Assembly: GCF_000485595.1 (NCBI RefSeq)
Contig: NW_014577343.1
Span: 285,009-322,283 of the forward strand
Source: Priapulus caudatus
Taxonomy: Eukaryota; Priapulida; Priapulimorpha; Priapulimorphida; Priapulidae
Direction of reading: 5' to 3'
DNA length: 37,275 bases
The position numbers and the translations under genes were made by a program. The first letter of the stretch is position 1, and each line of letters starts with the position of its first letter. The notes under the pieces are model-generated. The model was not told where the DNA came from. It saw only the letters and a program-made list of their open reading frames with translations, and did not search any database. This document shows positions 18,981 through 29,090 of this stretch, piece by piece.

Positions 18981-19468
18981 TTAGCTTGTTGCTGGTTCCC
19001 ATAACATTGCAATGCAGCAGTACTTTGCAAGTTTCACGAGCAACACCTGTATGTCCATCACGTTTGTACCAGTTAATCCTATTTTCAGCAAGCGCCGAAA
19101 GCTGCCATCATTTGAACTCTCGTCGACTTTCTCCCAGAAACTGTAGGAATTGTTGTTGTCCAAATACATCTGAGAGTCAACAGGTAGCGCCATCTGTGTA
19201 CTGGCAACGGCACCAGCCGCGTCCGTGGGGCCGTCCTGGCCGTCGGTGCCTGCGCAAAGAAACGATGCGAACGCCTCGTCGCAATTTTCCAGCGCCCACG
19301 CCAGCGCCATCTCCTGGTTGCGCCCACCCTTCCCTGTGCCTTGCAGCGTCACCGTCGTCTCGCCTCCGGCGATGAAACACAGCGGAGTCCCGCTCGCGAC
19401 TCCCTCCAGGAACGCCTCGTCACGGCACACCGCGTCACGCCACGCCGCCGGTACGTCGTCCCACGCCT
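18981..19468 (-). CDS. GLYCTK: Glycerate 2-kinase, last exon (MOFRL domain)
   Basis: On the minus strand the exon starts after CGCGTCGCAG (acceptor AG at 19470-19469) and reads AWDDVPAAWRDAVCRDEAFL, then FIAGGETTVTLQGTGKGGRN, CAGTDGQDGPTDAAGAVAST, YLDNNNSYSFW and GLTGTNVMDIQVLLV. These are the conserved blocks of the MOFRL domain (GGET, GKGGRNQE, GTDGxDGPTDAAG, TGTNVMD) that forms the C-terminal half of class II glycerate kinases. The enzyme phosphorylates D-glycerate in serine and fructose breakdown. The stop is at 18981-18983, about 15 residues past the usual end of the domain. The exon shows no break, so it looks like a working host gene. Upstream exons should lie to the right on the same strand, but none is recognised before 37 kb; they may be beyond the retroelement insertions, outside the window, or misplaced by assembly. 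Confidence 0.88.
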
Positions 19469-19611
19469 CTGCGACGCGATGCGACAAATATATATTTATG
19501 TGTCAGTGTGCGCGCAATGGCGGCGGCGTGTGTTTACAGTTGAAACGCTCCAAGTGCCTGTGGTAAATACGATCACGCCGTCACGCGTGGGTTTAAATAA
19601 AGAAGCACGCG

Positions 19612-19732
19612 GTGACACACACACACGCACGCATACACACACCCACGCATGCACACACATACACACCCACGCACACACACACTCACGCACGCACACAAAC
19701 ACACACACGCACACACACACACACACACAAAC
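19612..19732. repeat. CA-rich microsatellite
   Basis: (AC)n with scattered GC and AT changes. The His/Thr-rich and Cys/Val-rich frames across it are repeat products. Confidence 0.95.
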
Positions 19733-19808
19733 TACTTATGTACGTGTTTACGCACTCCGTTACGAAACTAATAATAGAATAGCTATCGAATGTTTTCAGG
19801 TATATATG

Positions 19809-20180
19809 CTGTATCGAGTAATGGTCGCTTATTGCCTCATGCTAAGATACATAGCTGGAGTTAAATGGCAGGATAGGATATCCAGTGAAAAAGTGGCAAA
19901 GAGATGTGGTTTAAGAGAGATACAGAATAGAACTAGACAGAGAAGACTACAATGGTTTGGGCATGTTAGAAGGGAGACGGAAGGAGGAGTACTGAGGTTT
20001 GTGGAAGAATTAGAGATCCCCGGAAAAAGACCGGTTGGAAGACCAAAGAGAACATGGATAGGGACAGTGCAGAAAGATCTGAAGGACTTGAATATAGATG
20101 AAGGATCAACGCAAGACAGAGAACGGTGGAGGAGGATCATCGCAAGTCCAACCCCAGGCACGGGAAAAGATGGACTATAA
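19809..20180 (+). pseudogene. LINE reverse-transcriptase C-terminus (RTE-like), 5'-truncated
   Basis: The coding signal begins near LMLRYIAGVKWQDRISSEKV and runs through RQRRLQWFGHVRRETEGGVL, RPVGRPKRTWIGTVQKDLKD and DRERWRRIIASPTPGTGKDG to the stop at 20178-20180. RLxWFGHV, GRPKxxW and DRxxWRR are the usual end blocks of non-LTR elements annotated as endonuclease-reverse transcriptases in invertebrates. Only the last 120 or so residues remain, which is typical 5' truncation on insertion. A (GAT)n tail follows directly, as in RTE-type elements. The clade is inferred from these features. Confidence 0.8.
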
Positions 20181-20184
20181 AAGA

Positions 20185-20214
20185 AGATGATGATGATGAT
20201 GATGATGATGATGA
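20185..20214 (+). repeat. (GAT)n 3' tail of the LINE
   Basis: AAGAAGATGATGATGATGAT continues as GAT repeats to about 20214, where it meets the LTR sequence ATATAGTAAGTAAAC directly. Confidence 0.85.
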
Positions 20215-20746
20215 TATAGTAAGTAAACTAGCTGTATGAACTGTTATAAAACTATAGAGTGAACTGTTGTAAATAGTGTGATTCCTTGTACGTTGCTTAT
20301 ATGTTAAATTAAAGATATATCTCTTACGTTACCAATAACTAAATGTTTCTACTATCTAGTTTCATTCTCTATCTCCGCATTGACACCACGGCACATATAT
20401 AAACTATAGCTATATCGATCTAATTTGTAGGCGGGTTTTACACGCGGCGGTGACAAATTTTACACCCCTAGACAATAACTGATGAATGCGGTAAAGACAC
20501 GGTCACGGGTCAGTCGCAGAGCAAACCGGTACAAATTTGTAGCAGATGATGATTCAGTTGAAAAGCACAAAGTTCTTTGTTTATAAAAAGTTCGCGTCCT
20601 TGTAATTCAACCCAACAATGGCGCCCATCTAGATAGACAAGTGCTTCCACAAGTTGATCACTACCCCCCGCCCTAGGAATGAATCTCAATCAGGAGACGA
20701 TGGATGAGATCATGGTGAGTTTCGATCTGCAGGCAATCCAGGAGGG
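20215..20746 (+). mobile_element. Gypsy LTR/leader and start of gag (copy 2)
   Basis: The block matches 3920-4460 at about 97%. It has the same ATTAAA and ATATATAAAC signals, the 45-bp segment (20495-20538) and the leader. TGGCGCCC at about 20619 may be a tRNA primer site and is intact here. The gag start (MDEIMVSFDLQAIQE) begins at about 20703 and lacks the 12-nt GGATGGATGGAC-like insertion of copy 1. It stops at about 20745, where pol sequence begins. Confidence 0.65.
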
Positions 20747-21294
20747 CTTAAGCAAACAAGAGTGGGCGCACTTTTCGAGAAGATCGCGATTGACTTCGTC
20801 GGACCCCTACCACAGACAGAGAAGGGGAACGTCTACATTATGGTAGTGGCAGACTATTTTTCTAAGTGGGTGGAAGCGTATGCATTGCCGAATCAGCAAG
20901 CAATGACAGCAGCGGATTGCCTTGTCATTGAGTTTGTGTGCCGATTCGGAGTGCCGAGGCAAATTCATACGGACCAAGGACCGGATTTTGAGTCCAAGTT
21001 GTTTAAAGGCGTCTGTCAGCTGCTCGACATACAAAAGTCGAGGACAACTCCTTACCACCCTCAGTCAGACGGACTAGTAGAATGCTTTAACAGGACCCTT
21101 CAGAACATGTTGACCGTTTATGTGGGTGAGCACAGAGATGACTGGGATGATCATCTGCCGTACTTATTAATGGCATACCGGGCCACAAAGCAGGACAGCA
21201 CGGGTTGTAGCCCTAACCTCCTAATGTTCAGTAGGGAAATAAGTGTGCCACTGGATATCATAGTGGGCCCTACGGCTACTACAGAGGACTAGTA
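20747..21294 (+). pseudogene. pol: Ty3/Gypsy integrase core, fused to a gag remnant
   Basis: The readable frame runs FEKIAIDFVGPLPQTEKGNV, VVADYFSKWVEAYALPNQQA, FGVPRQIHTDQGPDF, TTPYHPQSDGLVECFNRTLQ and LLMAYRATKQDSTGCSPNLL. The DDE triad is complete: Asp 11, Asp 71 and Glu 107 counted from codon 20762, with 35 residues between the last two. It is the RNase-H-fold catalytic core that inserts the element's DNA. VECFN replaces the usual VERFN. No start codon belongs to it: the deletion removed most of gag, protease, reverse transcriptase and RNase H. The frame stops at TAG 21292 because of a single-base deletion; the integrase C-terminus continues in another frame. Confidence 0.9.
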
Positions 21295-21837
21295 GAATAT
21301 GTGGAATGGATAAGACGAGTCATGGCGGAAGCTTACCAGTTTGCTGCGACAATGCTTAAGGCAGCTGCGGCGCGTCAAATGAAGGGGTATAATAAAAAGG
21401 TAAAAGAAACCATATTCAAAGAAGGGGATTTAGTGTGATATTATTACCCTCCGAAAGCAAAAGAAAAATTAAACAAAGGTTGGCCAGGGCCGTGCCTTAT
21501 CACAAGAAGGCCATCACCTGAATTGGCTCAGATAAGCATTAAAACGAATGGGAAGAACCGCATGGTTCACCTGGATTCGTTAGCTGTCTACAATGGAGGG
21601 GATCAGGGGAGCCATGCTGCTGAAAATTCAGGAGGAACGGGGAACGAGGACCAGCAGCATAGCGAAGCAGGCTGTCAGGGATGCACAGGAAATGACAGGA
21701 AATACGACAGCTTTGAGCAAGAAGATCCCTTGGCAGGCATCGATAGCTAGGCGGAACAAGAGCAAGGGTTGGACACAGGTCTTGTGCCTCGGCATAGTGA
21801 ACGCGCGAGAAAACCTGTCCAACGTTTGGATCTGTAG
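21295..21837 (+). pseudogene. pol: Gypsy Pol C-terminus (copy B)
   Basis: It is the counterpart of 14623-15156 at a constant offset of 6681 with very few differences. It shares the TGA after GDLV (about 21437) with copy A2 and has its own TAG at about 21748 (Trp in copy A2). The GPY/F-type motif (KGWPGPCL) and HLDSLAVY are present. The coding part ends after VQRLDL at 21837. Confidence 0.75.
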
Positions 21838-22427
21838 GGGTTTCGATAGAGCGATGTAACAAACTATTTCGGCCAATGTAGCAACGCAAGAGTTTTGCAA
21901 ACGGATTGTGGGGCAGCAGCGAAAGGAATCCGACGTCTAGTGATGGCTAGTCTCGCCATTGTCTCCAATGGGCGATACCGTCGAGTGGGCAAAGGTTGAG
22001 TGAGTGCTGGATGTTATGGTTTCAGTCATCTACTGTTGTCGTCATAGAGAGGCATCCGGGATGCCTGCTCCTAAAGGAGACGATCGCGAAGGACGCTACC
22101 TCAAAAATGCCCTTAATTTGTGCTAGGTGATTAACCGAGAAGGGTTAAGTCACAGTGAACAGGGAGTCACAGTAGAAGGATCACGCTCGGGGATAGAGCG
22201 CTGTCTGACAAAGTAGAGGAAACAAATGAACAATGAGCTGTTCAAAATATGTACAGCACGACGAAAATGTATGCGAGCTACAGACCGAAAATGAACGATA
22301 CGCTAAAAGGGGGGCTATACATCGGTGCGATGAGTTCGAGTTGTGCGTTAAATTACGTGCTATATGTGCCACAGGCACTGAATGTGATAACGTGCATACC
22401 CACTAGCGAGTTTCTGTTACAGAGACG
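21838..22427 (+). other. Spacer between pol and accessory ORF, with putative 3' splice site (copy B)
   Basis: It is nearly identical to 15157-15746. TTTCTGTTACAG (22411-22422) precedes ATG 22428. No conserved frame is seen. Confidence 0.5.
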
Positions 22428-23854
22428 ATGGCAAACCTGTACATGGAAGAGGAGGCTGCCGCTGCTGCTGCCGCTGCAGAGATACTGATGGCGGAAATGG
22501 AGGACGACAACAAGACACCACTGTTTGAGCGACCATCCCCAGTGGAAGAGCTCAGCGAGGCGGAGGCCATGCTGCAGGACGGAACGTTCAATCTTCTGCC
22601 TCAGCTGCTCTCCCCCATGTCCGACAGCTTTATGGAGGAGGCAGCTGCGAGCAAGGAGAACGAGGCCGCCGCGATGCCAACATCACTTGACAACTACCGA
22701 ATACCTTACAAGTGTAAATTCCCGGGGTGCGGTACCTCGTGCAAGGAACGGCGGTACTTGCACCGACACTTCGAGGAACATCACATCAAGTTCTACCTGG
22801 GGTACCGCTGCGAGAGGTGTGGGTTTAAGGCGCCCCGATTGAACAGTATGCGTGGCCACCTCGCTACTGTTTACCGGTGGCCCAAACCAGACCAGCCACG
22901 CCTCTCCACCCAGTGGTTAGAGCACGACGACGAAGAAAAGATAGATTGGGAATTGACCCATGCGCCTCCCGGTTTCCGGTTGCGTGGGGGGGGGGGCAGA
23001 AGAGGCTATCGAGAATGAAGAGACCTACGCCACCGGAGAGACGGGTAATAAAGAGACAATCTAGACGTGGTCTCCACGAGGAGGACCGGCAGCCCTTGAG
23101 GTCCTTGGTCATGGAGACACAATTCTCATCGGTCGGCACCCGAGAGGTGTATCGGGAGCACCGCCAGGCGGCTAACAGGAAGGCCCACCGGAGCCACCCG
23201 AACACCGTAGCCACTTCGGCCAAGTCTCATCCGGCCGAAGAAGGTGCACGGCAGTCTGAGGTACCGGTTGGGCCAACTGTACCCACGAAAGGGGAGAGTA
23301 AGCAGGAGCCAGCCAGCCAGAGCCTGGCGACGCTGGTGACGGTCGGCGCCACAGTGAGCCAAGCAGACGTCCTCGCCACGGTCGGGAAGATCCCCACCAA
23401 AGACGGTGTAGGCGACACTCCGGCTGCCCTGAGATCGGCGTGCAACGATATCCGTACGCGGATCCGTCACGATGACGCCATCGTCACCGACGCAATGTGC
23501 AGGATGTCGGCGGCCCTATGCCGGCAAGAAGTCGCCCGCCGGGCATACGACGCCATAAAAGACGGCCTCCTGCAGCGGGAAGCAGAGGAACGCCACAAGC
23601 AGAGGCAGGAGGAGGTGGCGACCTTGGCTCAGGTGAGCAGGGAGTTGAATAAGATAGGCCAGGAGAGGGACGAGATGAAGGAGAAATTGGAGAAAGCTTC
23701 AACCCATGCCCCCCTGACCCTCGACCGCTGCCTCAGCTACCTCAGAGGACAGAAGTACCTGGTCGCCGTATTCGACGAGGAGGGACTGCCACTCTGCGAG
23801 CTGCCAACCAACCTGGAGTGGAAGGAGGGCAAGCTCCAGAAGAAGGAATTGTAG
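22428..23854 (+). pseudogene. Accessory zinc-finger/coiled-coil ORF, variant 1 (copy B)
   Basis: ATG 22428 opens the same Ala-rich acidic N-terminus and both fingers as copy A2. A run of 11 G at about 22986 (7 G in copy A2), with a nearby 2-nt deletion, shifts the frame, and it closes at 23018. The C-terminal half is open in another frame to TAG 23854: RPTPPERRVIKRQSRRGLHE, SQADVLATVGKIPTKDGVGD, REAEERHKQRQEEVATLAQV and LSYLRGQKYLVAVFDEEGLP. This copy spans the whole ORF, fixes its length at about 475 codons, and has the polypurine tract and LTR after it. A length change in a homopolymer could be a sequencing error, so the gene may be less damaged than it looks. Confidence 0.7.
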
Positions 23855-24231
23855 GGAAGTCAGTAACTGGGGGGTTAACTTGAGATTTAATTTGCGTTAC
23901 ATTATAGGCAAGCCTTCCTCAGGACACGTTAACTAATCGTAAGGTAATGTTTGGTAAGTGGTAAATTCACCCTGTTGTTACATTGTTACATTGTTATTGT
24001 CATGGACCCTTATGGGGTCAGAGGTATGTATTGTTTTCTGATATTGTTGGTAATGTTACATTCAACTTTTTTGGACGAGTCGTTCGACCCTTTAGACGAT
24101 TTTGGCGGGTCATTACATTGATGTTTTGGTATGTGTGTATGTATGGGGGGTATTCAATAACGATGAGGTTGTATAGGTCAGTTGCCTGCACGGGGACGTG
24201 CAGTGTTTAAGGAGGGGAGAGTGTAACGACT
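23855..24231 (+). other. 3' noncoding region and polypurine tract (copy B)
   Basis: This is the counterpart of 13933-14300. It ends AAGGAGGGGAGAG (24219-24231) immediately before the LTR. The short frame at 23983-24210 is preserved at 14062-14289, but only because the DNA is nearly identical. Confidence 0.7.
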
Positions 24232-25201
24232 TGGCTCTTCCAGCACTAATATAAATTTGTGTCTCTTACTCTAGTCCTGGTTAACGAGGGATCAGTAGTA
24301 AATTTAACTGTCACTATAAATAGTTAGAAGTAAACTACAGTAACCGTGATTTCTCATATTACATTATTAGCAGTTGGGCGGTCGGCCAACTGGTCAATAT
24401 ACTCAGCCTACTGTAGAATCAATGCGTATATATATGGGTAGCTGTAATTCTCACCGTAGTATTGTAAAGTACTGTAGCAACACGATCTGTTCATTAACTG
24501 TGTTGTGGGCTGGTTGTAGTTCATTATCATCATCATTGTCATTGGATAACACTGTATATGTACGGAAATGGTGTAATTTGCATCAATGAGTCAAGATAAT
24601 TGCAATAATGTAGCTTGACGCACTGACTCAGCCTTGACGCGCTGGAAATGCTGAAAGTTGTTGTCAGTTGCGTGGTAATCGATAGTCGCGTGATCGCAAG
24701 GATAACTGAACCAGAAGCCTAATTATATTGTTTTAAATGAAGATTCTTGTATTTAAACTATAATATCTGATAAATCTTAAATAGTATATTTGGTTAAATG
24801 ATGGTTGGCAATAAAATCGATATGTGATAGGTTATAACAGACAGGAATAATACAGATGTAATAGTATCGTTTTCCGGTGATCCCTGTCGATCTAACGACA
24901 TTGTATATAAATATAGCTGTACGTAGGACTCCCAAAGGAGTCGTTCGCCGGTTGTGACACTACCAGGTTAGGAGCTGAAAGAGCCTTAGGCTCATCGCTC
25001 GGCTGAATTTACTGGTCGTGTTGACTAATTAAATATTTACTAGTTGAGTCAAGACAAGCATAAAGAGCTACAAGCTCCCGTTTTTGAGTCAGGACACTTC
25101 TATTCGTATAAAGAGCTACAAGCTCCCGTTTTTGAGTCAAGAGAGCCTAGAATTAGCAGGAGTTAAGCTTCTTGACCTCTGAGTCGCCCGTTAAAATTAC
25201 A
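24232..25201 (+). mobile_element. 3' LTR of the Gypsy element (copy B), about 970 bp
   Basis: It starts TGTAACGACT after the polypurine tract. A fitting end is AAAATTACA at 25201, giving a TGTAA/TTACA inverted pair. Inside are AATAAA (about 24811) and a TATA box (GTATATAAATATA, about 24903). A 33-bp phrase containing AAAGAGCTACAAGCTCCCG occurs twice, 48 bp apart (25060-25092, 25108-25139). The 5' LTR of the same element is not present; the LTR at 20.2 kb is a different sequence. The right boundary is a guess because no target duplication could be confirmed. Confidence 0.6.
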
Positions 25202-25291
25202 TTAAAATTACTCTTGTGCGTTGGCTTCTTTCTACGGGTAACGAGTCAAGAATCTGGACTCATCGACACCGTGTATATGTATATAGATGCG

Positions 25292-25385
25292 TGTAGTGAT
25301 GTCCCGATGATCGATTATAATCGAAAATCGATCGATTATAGTCTCAAATTCGATAATCGATTATGAAAATAAATAATCGATTATC
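25292..25385 (+). mobile_element. hAT-like terminal sequence with ATCGATTA repeats
   Basis: TAGTGATGTCCCGATGATCG resembles TAGxGATGTCCCGAT ends of animal hAT elements, followed by subterminal AATCGATTA repeats. It lies 1.5 kb before the hAT transposase gene. No reverse-complement partner is seen after 29.6 kb, so linkage to that gene is unproven. Confidence 0.5.
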
Positions 25386-26600
25386 GGAAATACCAAAAAA
25401 AAATAAATAATAATAATTACTAAATCGCAACATGGACATGTATTGGTAGCGAAGTAGAAGTGCATCAGTGTGTAGTCTAGAGGACACCTTCATGAATCAC
25501 TGTTAACATAGGTCCTGCCTGATTTCAGAGTGGTACTAGTGTACTTATAGACATGAACAAATTGGACAGTGTCTTTGTTTTGGTTTGACACTGTCCCACA
25601 GATGTTATCCGTAGATCGAGTTCTACTTCTCACGTATCGTTGTTACATTGTGTTGAGAGGCATATTCTCATTGGCAGGACATTTAACTACGGTGCTACAC
25701 AGCCTACACTGATTTAGAACACAAACAACTTACTTACTTATAAATCCTAAGAACAAGTCCTTGGATTCATGTTTGTTTAAAAACTTTTAATTTTTAATAA
25801 TGCATTTTAAAAACATTCTTTTTAGATGTTAAATAACTGTGTATAGGACTAGACATTGGTGAGGTATATCATACAGCAACTTCACAGAGTTAATCGTATG
25901 ATCTTCAAACATGATACATACTATGATATGATTTAATGTATAATAGTAGCTATATGACAAAAGTAAGATTATTATAATAAATTATGCTATTTATTAACAG
26001 GGTCTCTTTGGGAAGTCTGGCATTGGTATCTGTTAACTCTACATTTGGGTTTATATACAAGGTACCGCGTGTGTTCTAGAATTTCAATTGATGCATTAAC
26101 CCTACTGATTGCACTTGGAAGTAATCGCCACAGCGAGTTAACGAGTGCGTAGGCGAGAGTAACAGGGTCCGAAATCTGCGTACGCGTTTTGGTGTCATAA
26201 CCATCGATCTCTCTCTGCTCGGTTAACTCAAATGCGTTTCGACAATTTCTTACTTATGTTTGCTGTGGATAATAACAAAATCCGATAAGATTCGTGCCAC
26301 AGGGGTATTTGAATGCAGTAGACATTTAATGCAATTAACAGATCGCAGCAGAAACCCTCTCTCGCAGCAATAGCGTAGAAGATGTTCCCCCGACCCTCCG
26401 TGTGGCATACCAGCGCTTGTTAAAAATTATGCGAATATGCAAAAGAAATGATGCCAGTCTACGCCCACTGCCTACAGCGAAGTTGGAAATCTCGTAGCGT
26501 TAGCATCACTGATATGTTTATATATATAGATCAGCGCATGATTATCATAAAATAGCGCCGTCTGCGTGGAGAGTGCTACGTTGGAACTAGTCTAGCCTAG
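25386..26600. other. No gene seen
   Basis: AT-rich sequence without recognisable coding potential or clear repeats. It may be the 5' region of the hAT element. Confidence 0.5.
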
Positions 26601-26844
26601 TTTCCTGGCGCGTGCACTACATTCACAATGCAGTGCATGCACTACGTTCGCCAGGTAGTGCATAGGCCAGGGAATCAGGCCAATGAGCTGGAGGGCGAGC
26701 ATAGCAACCAGTCTCGTTTCTACCAAACAATAAAAAAAGATCCACAATCCAGAAAACCATTACAGCTTTTTTTTGTGTCAATTTATAAAATCAAAATGTT
26801 TGAATTACTTTCTGTTGTCAAAATCTAGTAGTAGTAACATTAAC

Positions 26845-28025
26845 ATGCAGGAGGTAGGAAACAGTGCAAATACATCAAAACAAAACAAATCTGCAGAAGA
26901 ATCGAAAAAGAAGCATGAGGCAGAGAAACGAAAAAACAAATTTAATCCTGGGTGGATACAAATATTCCCATGGCTAGATTATAAACAAACAAAAATGTTC
27001 TGCAAATACTGCACAGCAGACGCCACTGCAAATACTGCACAGACCCAAATTCACAATATGTGTCAGGATGTTCCAATTTCCACATCACTTCTCTCCGCAA
27101 ACACATGAAAAGTGAATTTCACAAAAAAGCGGCAAGCTTAGAAATGGCTAAAAATGCAGCCCCAGGTACAATGCCTGCCGAGAAAGCTATTGAAGCCTTA
27201 TCGCAGGCTGAATTTAGTAAAATGTGTAGGCTGTTTAGAATTTGTCATTCTTCATGCAAACATGATCGACCATTTAGTGATTTTGTTTGGATGTGCGACC
27301 TACAGGAAGTCCTCGGAGTTGACGTAGGGTTGACATACCGGAATGATCGCCAGGCTAGAAACTTTAGTGGCTATATTGCAGAAGCCGAACGCCTAATACT
27401 TGAGAATGAACTCAGAACTGCGCCATTCTTCAGTATTCTCTGTGATGGGACCACCGACAAATCCCGGCAAGAGGGAGAAATTACCTTTGTTAGGTACTGT
27501 GTTGGAGGTAGAATAAAGACAACATTTCTGGCATATACAAATGTAGAAAGAGCCGATGCAGTGTCTATATCGACCATGATTGAAAGTGTATTGCTTGAAT
27601 ATGGTGGTCTACCACAGGCATCCGTATATGACAAACTTGTTGGGTTAGGAAGCGATGGTGCTTCAGTAATGTCAGGGCACGTGTCGGGGGTCATTAGCAG
27701 GCTGAAGAAGAAGCAACCCAACATAATCGGCGTCCACTGCATAGCCCATCGATTAGAACTCTCTCTGAAGGATGTTTTAAAGTTGAGAAATTCAGGCATG
27801 CATAAGACAACAGATGAGATTCTTTGCCTCTTGGATCAGCTGTATAGGTTTTATCGGAACAGCCCGTTAAACCGAAGCATGTTAAAACGAGCATGTGAGG
27901 CACTTGATATCAAGCCCTTTCAGGCGCCAAGTCGTGTAGGTGGAACAAGGTGGATAGGCCACACTCACAAAGCTCTGGATGTTATGTGGAAGATATATCC
28001 TGCTTTATTGCAGCAACTCGGAGAG
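26845..28025 (+). pseudogene. hAT transposase (ZNF862-like), first coding exon, frameshifted
   Basis: ATG 26845 (MQEVGNSANTSKQNKSAEES) leads through a Lys-rich segment and FNPGWIQIFPWLDYKQTKMF to a finger with CKYC, then CSNFHITSLRKHMKSEFH. A 26-bp duplication near 27008-27050 shifts the frame in the middle of the finger. After it the frame is open: FFSILCDGTTDKSRQEGEIT (first catalytic Asp region), VGLGSDGASVMSGHVSG (second Asp) and GVHCIAHRLELSLKDVLK, then RVGGTRWIGHTHKAL. These are hallmarks of the hAT transposase fold shared by ZNF862-like and ZMYM-like host proteins. It ends at GAG|GTAGGC (28026). Introns occur in hAT elements and in domesticated genes alike, so either is possible. Confidence 0.85.
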
Positions 28026-28163
28026 GTAGGCTATTGCCCAAATATTTTTTTATTCTGTCATTGTGATATCACAGCAGTAAAATCATTAAAAATGAGTTTA
28101 TTATAAAATCGTTTTAAACTATCTCAGATGTGTAATTAATTTTAAATTTTAAATTTTTTTTAG

Positions 28164-28386
28164 TGTCAAACGAATGGTCACAAACAGAGATGTGCAAGCA
28201 AAGGCCAAAGCGTTTTTAAAGAAGTTGAAGGATAACCCACTTTATACTGACAGCAGCGATGTTGACAGATACTATCTTCACTTGAAAACCCCTGTCTTCA
28301 TGTTACAACAGTCATCATTGACCATGGGAGCAGCAGAGAGATATCTTGTCCTCTCGCTGGGCAAACTAGATAAAACTAAAGGAAAG
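28164..28386 (+). pseudogene. hAT transposase, probable second exon
   Basis: TTTTTTTTAG (ends 28163) precedes, and AAAG|GTAGGT (28387) follows. The frame reads VTNRDVQAKAKAFLKKLKDN, then DRYYLHLKTPVFMLQQSSLT and LVLSLGKLDKTKGK. This fits the helical insertion domain of ZNF862-like transposases (position and Leu/Gln pattern). The phase of the join to exon 1 does not work cleanly, so the copy may be decayed or the acceptor wrong. Confidence 0.5.
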
Positions 28387-28539
28387 GTAGGTTTTAAAAC
28401 TGTAGTCATTGTATACCTTTTTATAAGAAAATAGTACCTTCATTTTTTGGGTTCAGGTTCAGCTAGGGCTAAAAATGTTTTACTTTTATATCCAGGCCAG
28501 GGTTTCTGTTTTCACTTCCCATCGTCAAGCAGAATGAAT

Positions 28540-28925
28540 TCTGTGGCATTAGGTTGCCAACTGAAAATGAAACTGCAGGCAAAGAGAAATAAATTCAATG
28601 CAGAAATTATAGATGGATTGCAAGCAGCCTTAAACAAGCGATTGCTCTCCCAGTGGTAATGGGCAATAGACTACAGCCAGACAGCATGCAATTCCTGTGC
28701 TTTAAGTCTTGCCAAAACTGCAATGAGAGGTAAGTAAGTGTTTCACAATTTACAAAGAAGTGGTCAGAACTAAGTTCTTATCTTTAAACATACTCAATAC
28801 AATTCTTTAATATTTCAGGTTTTGCAGATGATCATGTCATGGAAATCGCACACCTGTATCATGACCTGATAAAAAATCTGCAGGTATTGAAGACAATATT
28901 ACAGCCGTGATATCTGATGAATGGG
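28540..28925 (+). pseudogene. hAT transposase, middle exons (uncertain boundaries)
   Basis: 28561-28659 reads QLKMKLQAKRNKFNAEIIDG LQAALNKRL and then meets a stop. AGAG|GTAAGT (28731) is a good donor. ATTTCAG (28813-28819) opens GFADDHVMEIAHLYHDLIKN, and EDNITAVISDEWDTLKTLVY follows in a second frame. At least one indel is needed between these parts. The order agrees with the transposase, but I cannot fix exon ends. Confidence 0.35.
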
Positions 28926-29090
28926 ATACTCTGAAAACTCTTGTATACAGAAAGGCAAGTATGCTGCATCATTTTCATACTAGAGTAGTGATTGTCATAT
29001 TTGAAATAAATGCTGCTCAAAAATTTGGAACTTTTGGTGTTCTTACATGATGGTTTCAAAAAGGTATTTTTATCTTTTAAATTTTTCCAG

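Noticed and set aside
19496-19760. Cys/Val-rich minus-strand and His/Thr-rich plus-strand frames
   Set aside because: Products of the CA microsatellite.
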